From positions 2,232,001 through 2,296,000 of the forward strand of contig NZ_CP085211.1 in assembly GCF_044797955.1 (NCBI RefSeq): 64,000 bases of DNA, read 5' to 3'. The stretch's first letter is position 1; the number at the start of each line of letters is the position of its first letter. A program made the position numbers and the translations under genes. Source of the stretch: Idiomarina seosinensis_A. Its GTDB lineage: Bacteria > Pseudomonadota > Gammaproteobacteria > Enterobacterales > Alteromonadaceae. The notes below the pieces were generated by a model. It searched no databases. It was not told where the DNA came from and worked only from the letters and a program-made list of their open reading frames with translations. Of the stretch, positions 1-8,855 are shown one piece after another.

Positions 1-1
1 A

Positions 2-553
2 ATTCTTAGCGGGGGAGACCCGCTGATGGCCAGCGACCGACAGCTTGCGACGATCATTTCTGCGCTTGCTGAAGTCAACAGTTTAAAACGTTTACGAATA
101 CACAGCCGTCTGCCTGTTATTATCCCTGACCGTATCACCGCCTCGTTAACCCAGGCACTGACAAGCACACGGCTAAAGCCCGCGCTGGTTATTCATGCTA
201 ATCATGGCAATGAAATATCTGCTGCGCTAGGGGCTGCATTGCAACCACTTCGTCAAGCTGGTGTGCATTTATTTAACCAAAGCGTATTGCTCAAGGGCAT
301 CAACGATAATGTCGCCGACTTAGTGCAACTGAGCGAGCGTCTCTACGATATTGATGTGTTACCCTATTACCTGCACCAGCTGGATAAAGTGCTGGGCGCG
401 GCGCATTTTGATGTGGACCTCGCTCACGCGAAAACGCTTTGGCGGCAGCTAAATGCTTCCTTACCTGGCTTTTTAGTTCCTAAATTAGTACAGGATATAG
501 CAGGTCAGCCGAGTAAAACGCCAATCATGCCCGATGGTTTGGCAAGAATATAA
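2..553 (+). CDS. epmB: EF-P beta-lysylation protein EpmB (lysine 2,3-aminomutase family), 5'-truncated by window edge
   Basis: This is the C-terminal part of the radical-SAM, PLP-dependent aminomutase that converts lysine to (R)-beta-lysine for attachment to elongation factor P by EpmA. The frame is open to the left edge and reads ILSGGDPLM across the first codons, the conserved SGGDPL segment of lysine 2,3-aminomutases; the ATG at 26 is therefore internal. The radical-SAM cysteine cluster lies outside the window. About 183 residues remain of a usual 340 or so, and the end (PIMPDGLARI) looks intact. Location near groESL and dsbD matches the enterobacterial neighbourhood. The family call is firm; EpmB rather than another aminomutase rests on this context. 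Confidence 0.88.
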   Translation: MLSGGDPLMASDRQLATIISALAEVNSLKRLRIHSRLPVIIPDRITASLTQALTSTRLKPALVIHANHGNEISAALGAALQPLRQAGVHLFNQSVLLKGINDNVADLVQLSERLYDIDVLPYYLHQLDKVLGAAHFDVDLAHAKTLWRQLNASLPGFLVPKLVQDIAGQPSKTPIMPDGLARI

Positions 554-581
554 AGCAAGAGAGTCAACAAAAAGGTAGTTT

Positions 582-902
582 ATGAGTGAGTCGATGAATT
601 CAATCGAAGAAAAACTGAAACAACACTTACAGGTTTTATACCGCCAGGTCGTCGATGCGGATGCATATCTTGATAGCCTGCGCCAGCAGGGAAAGGCTAA
701 ATTTCAGGACATTTTTGCTGATAATGAGGTATTTAAAACGTCCAGTAACCGCTTTCAGCCCTACTTACAGGAAGTGACCGAAAACATTGAACAGTGGCAG
801 CTGCAGCAGGATAACGAAGCTTTACTACAAATTATCGTGCAGCAACTGCAACTGCTCACCGAAACATTAGCGCGGCTTAAGCAGATTCGGCAGGCGGGTT
901 AG
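582..902 (+). CDS. priC: Short PriC-like primosomal replication protein
   Basis: This encodes a 106-residue, Gln/Leu-rich, helical protein. The stretch from about residue 48 (VFKTSSNRFQPYLQE, then a QL-QLL-TL region) resembles the N-terminal half of PriC, which helps load DnaB at stalled forks, in the pattern LF-T-5-Q-2-L-E-3-N. E. coli PriC is about 175 residues, so the C-terminal half is absent here. An AAAGG ribosome binding site precedes the ATG. It lies 28 bp after epmB and may be cotranscribed. The 3' end overlaps the convergent DUF3016 gene by 26 bp. The resemblance was judged from memory, not by alignment; a generic coiled-coil protein is the alternative. Confidence 0.5.
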   Translation: MSESMNSIEEKLKQHLQVLYRQVVDADAYLDSLRQQGKAKFQDIFADNEVFKTSSNRFQPYLQEVTENIEQWQLQQDNEALLQIIVQQLQLLTETLARLKQIRQAG

Positions 903-1407
903 CCTGGTCCCGGAACGTATCGATAAACCAGTCACGCAACATCTTTTTCTCGAAATACAACGCGTCGTTGCGCGTATGCCGAGTCGCCGTGGTATCAAAT
1001 TCAAAACTCATGTCTTTTAAATTAACATCAGCCTCTTTGATAACACGGCCGTCCGCACTTTTCAGTTGGTAGCTGAAATCCATGGTAGGAAAGTCAATGG
1101 TGCGCACGATGCGGATATGACTGGAAGCGCTCTGTCCAAAAGTTGGCTCCAGGCGACCGGTTAAATCAATATCAGTAACCGTCATACTTAACATTTGTCC
1201 ATCCGGGAGATCTTCGGCTAACTTACCCAGATAATCCTTTAATTCTTCCATACGCTTTTCCTGAAAGCGCTTTTCGATGCCATCAGCGGGCTCAAAGTCG
1301 GTGTAATCTTCTACCCCTTCAAAATTCACTTCGGCTTCACCAGCGACACTTTTTAGGCTGGTAAAAGCCAACAGGATAGCTAATGTCATTAAACTTAACT
1401 TACGCAT
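877..1407 (-). CDS. DUF3016 family secreted protein
   Basis: A 176-residue exported protein of unknown function. I place the start at the ATG ending at 1407, because an AGGAG site lies 9 bases upstream and the protein then opens with a clean signal peptide (MRKLSLMTLAILLAF, cleavage near SVAG). The mature part starts with VNFEGVEDYTDFEP, typical of DUF3016 proteins of marine gammaproteobacteria, and ends in charged residues. It stands alone downstream of the groESL terminator, so it should have its own promoter between 1408 and about 1500, where I see no strong consensus. Its last 26 bp overlap the convergent PriC-like gene. No catalytic motif is visible. Confidence 0.7.
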   Translation of the reverse strand: MRKLSLMTLAILLAFTSLKSVAGEAEVNFEGVEDYTDFEPADGIEKRFQEKRMEELKDYLGKLAEDLPDGQMLSMTVTDIDLTGRLEPTFGQSASSHIRIVRTIDFPTMDFSYQLKSADGRVIKEADVNLKDMSFEFDTTATRHTRNDALYFEKKMLRDWFIDTFRDQANPPAESA

Positions 1408-1503
1408 TGATTGTACTCCTACAATATTAATCAAGAATTTAGACCCAAAGTAGGCACAAAAATTCCTACATGCTGTTAAGTTTAGTCCGCATTTTAGAAG
1501 AAA

Positions 1504-1538
1504 CAAAAAAAGGAGCCGACGTGTCGGCTCCTTTTTTG
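1504..1538 (-). terminator. Rho-independent terminator of groESL
   Basis: Arms AGGAGCCGAC (1511-1520) and GTCGGCTCCT (1523-1532) form a GC-rich hairpin. It is flanked by a run of A on the left and T on the right, so it can act on either strand. It sits 25 bp past the groEL stop codon and separates groESL from the DUF3016 gene. Confidence 0.85.
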
Positions 1539-1562
1539 TCTTACAGACTGGGCAAGCATTGC

Positions 1563-3209
1563 TTACATCATGCCGCCCATACCGCCCATACCACCCATGT
1601 CGCCGCCTGGCATGCCGCCGGCGTTGTCATCCTGTGGTAAGTCAGCAACCATAGCTTCGGTTGTGATCATCAGTGAGCCAATCGAAGAAGCAAACTGTAA
1701 TGCAGAACGTGTGACTTTGGTTGGATCCAGAATACCCATTTCCAACATGTCGCCGTAGCTGTCATTACCTGCGTTGTAACCGTAGTTACCTTCACCGCCA
1801 CGCACGTTGTTTGCAACAACAGAGCCTTCAGCGCCGGCATTCATAGCGATTTGCCGTAATGGTGCTTCCATTGCGCGCAAGGCTAAGCGGATACCTACGT
1901 TTTGCTCTTCGTTATCGCCACGCAGTTCGGCCAACTGGCTTGCTGCGCGAACTAAAGCAACACCACCGCCCGGTACAACGCCTTCTTCTACCGCTGCACG
2001 AGTTGCATTTAAGGCATCTTCGACGCGCGCTTTTTTCTCTTTCATTTCAACTTCAGTTGCAGCACCAACCTTGATAACCGCAACACCGCCGGCTAGTTTA
2101 GCTAAGCGCTCCTGCAGTTTTTCGCGGTCGTAGTCAGAACTTGTGTCTTCCATCTGCTGCTTAATTTGTGCAACGCGACCTTCGATAGCTGCATCATCAC
2201 CATTGCCATCAACAACCGTTGTATTGTCTTTAGTGATAACGACACGTTTTGCTGTACCCAGATCTTCAAGTTGGGTTTTTTCCAGTTCCATGCCGATTTC
2301 TTCAGAAACTACCGTACCACCGGTTAATAGTGCAATATCCTGTAACATGGCTTTGCGACGATCACCAAAGCCAGGAGCTTTGACCGCGGCAATTTTAACA
2401 ATACCACGCATGTTATTAACAACCAGAGTGGCTAAGGCTTCGCCTTCTACGTCTTCAGCAATCAATAGCAAAGGTTTACCTGCTTTCGACACACCTTCCA
2501 GAATAGGCAGAAGCTCACGGATATTGGAAATTTTCTTATCAACTAGCAGGATGAACGGATTATCCAGCTCTACTGAACCGCTTTCCTGATTGTTAATAAA
2601 GTAAGGTGACAGGTAACCGCGGTCAAACTGCATACCTTCTACTACGTCTAGCTCATCAGTTAAGGCCTGACCTTCTTCAACTGTGATGACGCCTTCCTGA
2701 CCTACTTTATCCATTGCTTCGGCAATGATTTTGCCGATGGTTTCATCAGAGTTAGCCGAGATGGTTCCAACTTGGGCGATAGCTTTGCTGTCAGCGCATG
2801 GCTGAGAGATTTTTTTAAGTTCGGCTACAGCAGCAACAACCGCTTTATCGATGCCACGCTTAAGATCCATTGGATTCATGCCGGCAGCAACCGCTTTTAA
2901 GCCTTCGTTGACAATAGATTGTGCAAGTACTGTTGCAGTGGTTGTACCGTCGCCAGCTTCGTCGTTAGCTTTAGACGCAACTTCTTTAACCATTTGCGCG
3001 CCCATGTTCTCGAACTTATCTTCCAGTTCGATTTCTTTTGCTACGGACACGCCATCTTTGGTAATGATTGGAGCACCAAAAGATTTATCCAGCACAACAT
3101 TGCGGCCTTTAGGACCCAGAGTTACTTTGACTGCGTCCGCCAAAACGTTAACACCTTTTAGCATTTTTTGACGTGCAGTGTTTCCAAATTGTACTTCTTT
3201 AGCTGCCAT
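1563..3209 (-). CDS. groL: Chaperonin GroEL (60 kDa)
   Basis: The ATP-driven double-ring chaperonin that folds cytosolic proteins with GroES. At 548 residues it has the normal length. It begins MAAKEVQFGNTARQKML, carries the nucleotide-binding LGPKGRNV and DGTTTATVLA segments, and ends in the Gly-Gly-Met repeat tail typical of group I chaperonins. It lies 52 bp after groES and both are expected on one heat-inducible transcript from the sigma32-type promoter at 3627-3656, ending at the hairpin at 1504-1538. This is the only groEL copy in the window. Nothing is odd about the sequence. Confidence 0.99.
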   Translation of the reverse strand: MAAKEVQFGNTARQKMLKGVNVLADAVKVTLGPKGRNVVLDKSFGAPIITKDGVSVAKEIELEDKFENMGAQMVKEVASKANDEAGDGTTTATVLAQSIVNEGLKAVAAGMNPMDLKRGIDKAVVAAVAELKKISQPCADSKAIAQVGTISANSDETIGKIIAEAMDKVGQEGVITVEEGQALTDELDVVEGMQFDRGYLSPYFINNQESGSVELDNPFILLVDKKISNIRELLPILEGVSKAGKPLLLIAEDVEGEALATLVVNNMRGIVKIAAVKAPGFGDRRKAMLQDIALLTGGTVVSEEIGMELEKTQLEDLGTAKRVVITKDNTTVVDGNGDDAAIEGRVAQIKQQMEDTSSDYDREKLQERLAKLAGGVAVIKVGAATEVEMKEKKARVEDALNATRAAVEEGVVPGGGVALVRAASQLAELRGDNEEQNVGIRLALRAMEAPLRQIAMNAGAEGSVVANNVRGGEGNYGYNAGNDSYGDMLEMGILDPTKVTRSALQFASSIGSLMITTEAMVADLPQDDNAGGMPGGDMGGMGGMGGMM

Positions 3210-3261
3210 TTTGCTTTCCTCTTAAATACGATTTACGGTTCGTGTCTATTTTGAGCAACAG

Positions 3262-3552
3262 TTATTCGGCGATAGCCAGGATGTCGCTCTCGCTCATAAT
3301 CAAATACTCTTCACCGTCGATTTTTTCGGTTTTTACACCATAACCTTCGTTGAACAGCACGTTATCACCGACTTTTACGTCCAGCGTGCGCACTTCACCG
3401 TTTTCTAAAATACGTCCGTTGCCAACCGCAACGACTTCACCGCGGGTTGATTTTTCTGCCGCAGATCCGGTCAGAACAATGCCGCCAGCTGATTTTGCTT
3501 CGACTTCGATGCGTTTAATGATGACTCGATCGTGTAAAGGACGAAGTTTCAT
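3262..3552 (-). CDS. groS: Co-chaperonin GroES (10 kDa)
   Basis: The seven-subunit lid of the GroEL folding chamber. It has 96 residues, the usual length, beginning MKLRPLHDRVIIKR. The mobile loop that contacts GroEL (AGGIVLTGSAAEKSTRG, about residues 22-38) and the LFNEGYGVK region are conserved. It is the first gene of the groESL operon, with a GAGGAGT-type ribosome binding site upstream and the heat-shock promoter 75-100 bp before the start. Confidence 0.99.
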   Translation of the reverse strand: MKLRPLHDRVIIKRIEVEAKSAGGIVLTGSAAEKSTRGEVVAVGNGRILENGEVRTLDVKVGDNVLFNEGYGVKTEKIDGEEYLIMSESDILAIAE

Positions 3553-3626
3553 TGTTGATAACTCCTCAACCTATTGTTGTTAGTGGTTAGTACCCCTAAG
3601 GGGCGTTAAAACATGGTGTGCTCATT

Positions 3627-3656
3627 AAATGGGGGATGAAATTTTGTTATCAAGGG
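3627..3656 (-). promoter_or_regulatory. Sigma32 (RpoH)-type heat-shock promoter of groESL
   Basis: Read on the minus strand, CTTGAT (3649-3654) is followed after 14 bases by CCCCATTT (within 3627-3634), preceded by another C. This closely matches the RpoH consensus CTTGAA-N13-15-CCCCAT and resembles the E. coli groE promoter. It lies about 75 bp upstream of groES. No CIRCE-type inverted repeat is seen, so control by HrcA is not indicated. Confidence 0.8.
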
Positions 3657-3753
3657 TTTGGTCAAAAAATTTTATCGATTTTTCTTATTAACCGGGCCAG
3701 ACAAATTGTGCTATTTTGCAGCCTTAAACTGGCTGGGCAAAGGTGCAAATAAT

Positions 3754-5487
3754 ATGAAGTGTTCGGTGCTGAAATTTATTGGCGTGTGGCTGCTTGCTAT
3801 GTCTTTTATAGCTCCCGGCTATGGCCAGAACAGCAACCCATTTAGCAGTGAGCCTGAATTCTTGCCGGTTGAACAGGCGTTTGAAGCCGAACTACGTCAG
3901 GGTGATGTTTTAACCGTCAGCTTTAATATTCAGCCGGGCTATTACCTGTACAAACATCAATTTAAGGTTGAGCCCGCCAGCGCCTTACAACAACCAATTA
4001 ATTTTCCCCCAGCCGAAGCGCACGTTGATGAATTTTTTGGCGAAACTCAAATTTTTCGTGATTATGTTGAGTTTGAGGTGCATTTAAAGCCGGATCTCCA
4101 GGCCCAGTCTGTAACACTACAATATCAGGGTTGTGCTGATGCGGGTCTCTGTTACCCGCCAACCAAGCTCGATTTATCTGAACAACAGAGCCAACCGAAA
4201 ACTAATCCGGATCCGGCTACCCCAAACAGTGATAACAAAGGCGATGAGTTATTCAATCTACAGCAACAACCCATGGCCTGGTCGTTGTTTCTCTTTTTTA
4301 TACTGGGCATCGGTCTTGCCTTTACCCCTTGTGTTTTCCCGATGTACCCCATTTTGTCATCCATTGTCATTGGCGATAAACCGCGAACATTCAAAAATGC
4401 CTTATGGCTGTCATTTATCTACGTTCAGGGTATGGCGATTACCTATTCCTTACTCGGGCTTTTGGTCGCGCTTGCGGGTATGCAGTACCAGGCTTATTTT
4501 CAACACCCTGCCGTGCTGATCGTATTAAGCGCTGCTTTTGCTGTATTTGCCTTGAGTATGTTAGGGCTTTACAACATCCAGCTGCCGGGTTCCTGGCAAA
4601 CAAAGTTGCAGGCGGTAAGTGGCAAACAGCGGGGCGGCTCTACTCTTGGGGTGTTTTTTATTGGTGTTATTTCCGGCTTAGTGGCCTCCCCCTGTACCAC
4701 AGCCCCACTGTCCGGCGCGCTTCTCTATATTGCTCAGTCGGGTGACGTGGTATCCGGTGCGGCAATTCTGTATGCGTTAAGTTTGGGCATGGGTATACCT
4801 TTGATCATCTTTGGCGTCTCCGGCGGTAAATTACTGCCCAAAGCCGGCGCCTGGATGAATGTTGTTAAACATAGCTTTGGCTGGTTGTTACTGGCCGTGG
4901 TCGTAGTGTTACTGGAACGTTTATTAGCAACGCAACAAAGCTTCTGGTTGTGGGTCATTTACTTTATTGCCTTAACCACCTTTATGGGTCAACACTTACT
5001 GACCTTTAAAAAGTGGTACGCCCGGGCCTTACTCTTTATCTTGCTGACTGCCGGCAGCACTGTTGGCATGTACTGGCAGGTCGATAAGTTACAAAAAGCC
5101 GAGCAAGTCCATGGTCTGTTTTATGCAGTCGCCAATAGTACCGAATTACAGCAACAGCTGGACCAGGCTCAGCAAGCCGGAGAGTGGGTTATGCTGGATT
5201 TATACGCCGATTGGTGCGTTGCCTGCAAAGAATTTGAACAGTATACATTCGCCGATGAAAAGGTCCGTCGTCAGTTAAGTGCGATGCGTCTATTGCAGGC
5301 TGATGTCACTTCTAATGATAAGGCTGACCAAAAACTGTTAAACCAGTTCCAGGTACTGGGCCTGCCTACTGTAATGTTCTTTTCTCCTGGCGGTGAAGAG
5401 TTACGGGAGTGGCGTATCACTGGCTTTAAGGGGGCCGATGAATTCGTGCGCCACCTGGAGCAGATGAAGTCGGCGGCCAGCCCATAA
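3754..5487 (+). CDS. dsbD: Thiol:disulfide interchange protein DsbD
   Basis: An inner-membrane protein that carries electrons from cytoplasmic thioredoxin to periplasmic DsbC, DsbG and CcmG. I start at 3754 (ATG after AAAGGTG), which gives 577 residues and a signal peptide (MKCSVLKFIGVWLLAMSF). All three domains are present with their cysteine pairs: periplasmic alpha domain (C127 and C133, GCADAGLC), membrane domain (C193 in FTPCVFP and C314 in ASPCTTAP), and C-terminal thioredoxin-like domain (C488-V-A-C491). An in-frame TTG at 3658 would add a non-signal extension and is unlikely. It is divergent from groESL, as in enterobacteria, and appears to be transcribed alone. Confidence 0.95.
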   Translation: MKCSVLKFIGVWLLAMSFIAPGYGQNSNPFSSEPEFLPVEQAFEAELRQGDVLTVSFNIQPGYYLYKHQFKVEPASALQQPINFPPAEAHVDEFFGETQIFRDYVEFEVHLKPDLQAQSVTLQYQGCADAGLCYPPTKLDLSEQQSQPKTNPDPATPNSDNKGDELFNLQQQPMAWSLFLFFILGIGLAFTPCVFPMYPILSSIVIGDKPRTFKNALWLSFIYVQGMAITYSLLGLLVALAGMQYQAYFQHPAVLIVLSAAFAVFALSMLGLYNIQLPGSWQTKLQAVSGKQRGGSTLGVFFIGVISGLVASPCTTAPLSGALLYIAQSGDVVSGAAILYALSLGMGIPLIIFGVSGGKLLPKAGAWMNVVKHSFGWLLLAVVVVLLERLLATQQSFWLWVIYFIALTTFMGQHLLTFKKWYARALLFILLTAGSTVGMYWQVDKLQKAEQVHGLFYAVANSTELQQQLDQAQQAGEWVMLDLYADWCVACKEFEQYTFADEKVRRQLSAMRLLQADVTSNDKADQKLLNQFQVLGLPTVMFFSPGGEELREWRITGFKGADEFVRHLEQMKSAASP

Positions 5488-5520
5488 CTTGCGGCGAAAA
5501 GCGGTGATAAGACCAGTATT

Positions 5521-5551
5521 TTGCTGCATTTGCCACATCATGTTCTATAAT
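5521..5551 (+). promoter_or_regulatory. Candidate sigma70 promoter for aroQ-accBC-prmA
   Basis: A perfect TATAAT lies at 5546-5551, about 87 bp before aroQ. The best -35 is TTGCTG at 5521-5526, with a long 19-base spacer, so the match is only partial. The 150 bp dsbD-aroQ gap holds no hairpin terminator that I can see. Confidence 0.4.
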
Positions 5552-5637
5552 GCATAAATAAAGCTGGCTATCTGTTACTTTTGGTATCCCATTTCCAAAA
5601 CAACAACTAAGCCGACACGTTTAAAACATTTGGCAAC

Positions 5638-6102
5638 ATGATGAACACAAAAGAAGCAGAAAAAACAAAAGTGTTGGTGATTAACGGACCTAATCTTAAT
5701 TTATTGGGTACCCGTGAGCCCGAAGTCTACGGTAGCCAAACGCTTGTGGACGTGCAGCAACAACTGATCAGTTTAAGCCAACCTTACAACCTTGAGGTTG
5801 ATTTTGTGCAGTCTAACGCCGAAGCAGAATTAATCGAAGCGATTCACGAGGCACGTAATGCGGTCGACTTTATCATAATAAACCCCGCCGCATACGCACA
5901 CACCAGTATCGCATTACGCGATGCGTTAGCCGCCGTTTCGATTCCGTTTTTTGAAGTACACATTTCCAACATATACCGACGCGAGAAGTTTCGCCATTTT
6001 TCTTATTTAGCCGATATTGCCAGTGCGACGCTCAGCGGCTTTGGAACTTATGGCTACTCATTAGCAATGCTCGCGATCATTAACCAATTACCTCGTAATT
6101 AA
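5638..6102 (+). CDS. aroQ: 3-dehydroquinate dehydratase, type II
   Basis: Catalyses the third step of the shikimate pathway, trans-dehydration of 3-dehydroquinate to 3-dehydroshikimate, as a dodecamer in the cytosol. It has 154 residues. Signature segments are present: VINGPNLNLLGTREPEVYG with the catalytic Tyr, the active-site loop Arg, IINPAAYAHTS, and EVHISNIYRREKFRHFS. A second ATG follows the first directly and either could start translation; no strong ribosome binding site separates them. It is 19 bp ahead of accB, the common gammaproteobacterial aroQ-accB-accC arrangement. Confidence 0.97.
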   Translation: MMNTKEAEKTKVLVINGPNLNLLGTREPEVYGSQTLVDVQQQLISLSQPYNLEVDFVQSNAEAELIEAIHEARNAVDFIIINPAAYAHTSIALRDALAAVSIPFFEVHISNIYRREKFRHFSYLADIASATLSGFGTYGYSLAMLAIINQLPRN

Positions 6103-6121
6103 TTGAAGGCAGACGATTACC

Positions 6122-6580
6122 ATGGACATACGTAAAATTAAAAAACTGATCGAACTGGTCGAAGAATCTGGCATCGCCGAGTTAGAAATCACTGAAGGTG
6201 AAGAGGCCGTGCGTATTAACCGTTACAGCGCGCAACCTGCGCCGGTTCAGTACGCCGCTGCACCAGCCGCCGCACCGGCACCAGCTCCCTCTGCTGCGCC
6301 AGCCGCTGCTAGCAGTAACGCAGAACCCGCGCCGCAAGAGCCTTCAGGCCATATCCTTCGTTCACCGATGGTTGGTACGTTTTATGAGTCGCCGTCACCG
6401 GACGCAGCACCTTTTGTTTCGGTTGGCTCAAAAGTTAACGCCGGCGATACTCTGTGTATCGTTGAAGCAATGAAAATGATGAACCAAATCGAAGCCGATA
6501 AAGGTGGCGTGGTTAAGCAAATCCTGGTCGAAAACGAAGAGCCGGTTGAATTTGATCAACCGCTGTTTGTTATTGAATAA
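6122..6580 (+). CDS. accB: Biotin carboxyl carrier protein of acetyl-CoA carboxylase
   Basis: Carries the biotin that is carboxylated by AccC and then delivers CO2 to acetyl-CoA, the first committed step of fatty acid synthesis. It has 152 residues with three parts: an N-terminal helical region (1-35), an Ala/Pro linker (about 38-75), and the biotinyl domain with EAMKMMNQ, where Lys118 is the biotinylation site. The protruding-thumb segment SPMVGTFYESPSPDAAPFV typical of AccB is present. It lies 36 bp before accC. In E. coli the AccB protein represses its own operon; I see no evidence for or against that here. Confidence 0.98.
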   Translation: MDIRKIKKLIELVEESGIAELEITEGEEAVRINRYSAQPAPVQYAAAPAAAPAPAPSAAPAAASSNAEPAPQEPSGHILRSPMVGTFYESPSPDAAPFVSVGSKVNAGDTLCIVEAMKMMNQIEADKGGVVKQILVENEEPVEFDQPLFVIE

Positions 6581-6616
6581 GCCCTTACTGAACAACTTAA
6601 GCACCGGGAATTTATC

Positions 6617-7966
6617 ATGCTAGATAAAGTGGTCATTGCTAACCGAGGCGAAATCGCATTGCGAATTCTTCGCGCTTGTAAAGAGTTGGGTATTAAGACA
6701 GTTGCTGTTCACTCAACCATTGATAAGAATTTAAAACACGTGTTGCTTGCCGATGAATCGATTTGTATCGGTAAAGCGCCGGCTTCAGAGAGTTATCTCA
6801 ACATACCGCGGATCATTAGCGCGGCGGAGATTACCGACGCTGCAGCCATCCATCCGGGCTATGGATTTTTAGCCGAAAACGCAGATTTTGCTGAACAAGT
6901 TGAAAAGTCAGGGTTTACTTTTGTCGGGCCCACTGCTGATGTCATTCGTCTGATGGGTGACAAAGTATCAGCGATAAGAGCCATGAAAAAAGCCGGTGTA
7001 CCCTGTGTGCCGGGGTCCGACGGACCGCTGGATGACGACACTGAGCGCAACATCAAGCTAGCTAAACGCATTGGCTATCCAATTATTATAAAAGCTGCCG
7101 GCGGTGGCGGCGGCCGTGGTATGCGGGTGGTCCGTCAAGAAAGCGAATTAGTTAGTGCCATTAGCATGACTCAGAATGAAGCACGGGCGGCTTTTGGTAA
7201 CCCGGTTGTTTACATGGAAAAGTTTTTGGAAAACCCGCGCCATGTCGAAGTGCAAGTGCTTGCTGACGGCCAGGGCAATGCGATTCACTTGGGCGAACGT
7301 GATTGCTCGATGCAGCGGCGCCATCAGAAAGTGGTTGAAGAGGCACCAGCACCCGGCATCACTCCGGAAATGCGCAAATTTATCGGTGAGCGCTGTGCTA
7401 AAGCCTGCATAGAGATAGGCTATCGCGGTGCCGGCACCTTTGAGTTTTTATACGAAAATGGCGAGTTTTATTTCATCGAGATGAATACGCGTATTCAGGT
7501 TGAGCATCCAGTCACGGAAATGGTTACCGGTATTGATTTAATTAAAGAGCAGTTGCGTATTGCCGCTGGCCGCCAATTATCAATCAACCAGGAAGATGTC
7601 GTCATTCGTGGCCACGCTGTCGAATGCCGTATTAATGCAGAAGATCCTGATACTTTTGTACCCTCGCCCGGTCAAGTCACCCGTTTCCATTCGCCCGGCG
7701 GCTTTGGTGTGCGGTGGGACTCCCATGTTTACGCTGATTACAAAGTACCGCCCAATTACGACTCCATGATCGGCAAACTGATAACTTATGGCGAAAACCG
7801 TGATATTGCTATTGCCCGCATGCGAAATGCGCTCAGCGAGCTAATCATTGAAAATATTAAAACCAATGTACCGCTGCAAAAAGATATTATGGCGGACGAA
7901 AACTTCCAGCATGGTGGTACCAACATCCATTATCTGGAGAAAAAGCTTGGTTTAGGGGGACACTAA
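6617..7966 (+). CDS. accC: Biotin carboxylase subunit of acetyl-CoA carboxylase
   Basis: ATP-grasp enzyme that carboxylates biotin on AccB using bicarbonate. It has 449 residues, the normal length. It begins MLDKVVIANRGEIALRILRA, has the glycine-rich ATP-binding loop KAAGGGGGRGMRVV, the MEKFLENPRHVEVQVL segment, and the catalytic region FIEMNTRIQVEHPVTE. It is cotranscribed with accB and followed after only 4 bp by prmA, so the two are probably translationally linked. Confidence 0.99.
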   Translation: MLDKVVIANRGEIALRILRACKELGIKTVAVHSTIDKNLKHVLLADESICIGKAPASESYLNIPRIISAAEITDAAAIHPGYGFLAENADFAEQVEKSGFTFVGPTADVIRLMGDKVSAIRAMKKAGVPCVPGSDGPLDDDTERNIKLAKRIGYPIIIKAAGGGGGRGMRVVRQESELVSAISMTQNEARAAFGNPVVYMEKFLENPRHVEVQVLADGQGNAIHLGERDCSMQRRHQKVVEEAPAPGITPEMRKFIGERCAKACIEIGYRGAGTFEFLYENGEFYFIEMNTRIQVEHPVTEMVTGIDLIKEQLRIAAGRQLSINQEDVVIRGHAVECRINAEDPDTFVPSPGQVTRFHSPGGFGVRWDSHVYADYKVPPNYDSMIGKLITYGENRDIAIARMRNALSELIIENIKTNVPLQKDIMADENFQHGGTNIHYLEKKLGLGGH

Positions 7967-7970
7967 TACC

Positions 7971-8855
7971 GTGCCCTGGATACAACTTACTTTGTCGAGC
8001 AGTGAACAGCGGGCGCCCCAGGTGGGCGACCTGTTGATGGCAAATGGAGCACAGGCGGTAACCTACCGGGACGGTGCCGACACGCCGATTTTTGAACCAC
8101 CGTTAGGCGAAGTACTGTTTTGGCACCATACGTTAGTCACAGGCTTGTTTGATGCCGACGAGGATCTTACTACCGTTGTTGCGGCTCTAGAACAGTCAGA
8201 CTTACTGAAGTCTCCGCTACAATATAAAACCGATGCCTTAGAGGACAAAGACTGGGAACGAGAATGGATGGATCGATTTCAGCCCATATGCTTTGGTCAA
8301 CGATTGTGGGTATGTCCGAGCTGGCGTGATATTCCAAAGCCAGATGCCGTTAATATTCTTCTGGACCCTGGTATGGCCTTTGGCACCGGCACCCACCCCA
8401 CCACGGCAATGTGCCTGAGCTGGCTGGATAGTAACCCACCCGAGGGGCTTGAGGTTATCGACTTTGGATGTGGCTCGGGTATCCTGGGTATTGCCGCCCT
8501 GAAACTGGGGGCACAGCACGCAATAGGTATTGATATCGATCGACAAGCACTGATTGCCACTAAAGACAATGCGCTTCGTAATCAGGTAGCTGATGCCTTT
8601 GACGTTTTTCTACCTGGCGAAGCACCAGCAACATCAACTCAGTTAGTGATGGCTAATGTACTGGCCGGCCCATTAAAAGAGTTGGCTGAAGTTATTCTCA
8701 GTTATGTCGCTGCAGGTGGCCAACTTGTGCTGTCAGGAATTCTTAGCCATCAGGCCGAGCAAGTGATGCAGGCTTACCAGCCTGTCATCGAGTTTGACCC
8801 AATAACCTCCGACGGCGACTGGGTAATGTTATCCGGCCGACGGCAAAACAACTGA
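7971..8855 (+). CDS. prmA: Ribosomal protein L11 methyltransferase
   Basis: SAM-dependent enzyme that trimethylates several amino groups of ribosomal protein L11. It has 294 residues and starts with GTG. The N-terminal substrate-recognition domain is followed by a Rossmann methyltransferase domain with motif I DFGCGSGILGIAALKLG, the acidic IDIDRQAL motif II, and NVLAGPL as motif IV (NILAGPL in most homologues). It lies 4 bp after accC, a placement seen in many gammaproteobacteria. Confidence 0.96.
   Translation: MPWIQLTLSSSEQRAPQVGDLLMANGAQAVTYRDGADTPIFEPPLGEVLFWHHTLVTGLFDADEDLTTVVAALEQSDLLKSPLQYKTDALEDKDWEREWMDRFQPICFGQRLWVCPSWRDIPKPDAVNILLDPGMAFGTGTHPTTAMCLSWLDSNPPEGLEVIDFGCGSGILGIAALKLGAQHAIGIDIDRQALIATKDNALRNQVADAFDVFLPGEAPATSTQLVMANVLAGPLKELAEVILSYVAAGGQLVLSGILSHQAEQVMQAYQPVIEFDPITSDGDWVMLSGRRQNN

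Noticed and set aside
6240..6340. Ala/Pro-rich repetitive stretch as a possible sequence repeat or low-quality region
   Set aside because: This is the normal flexible linker of AccB.
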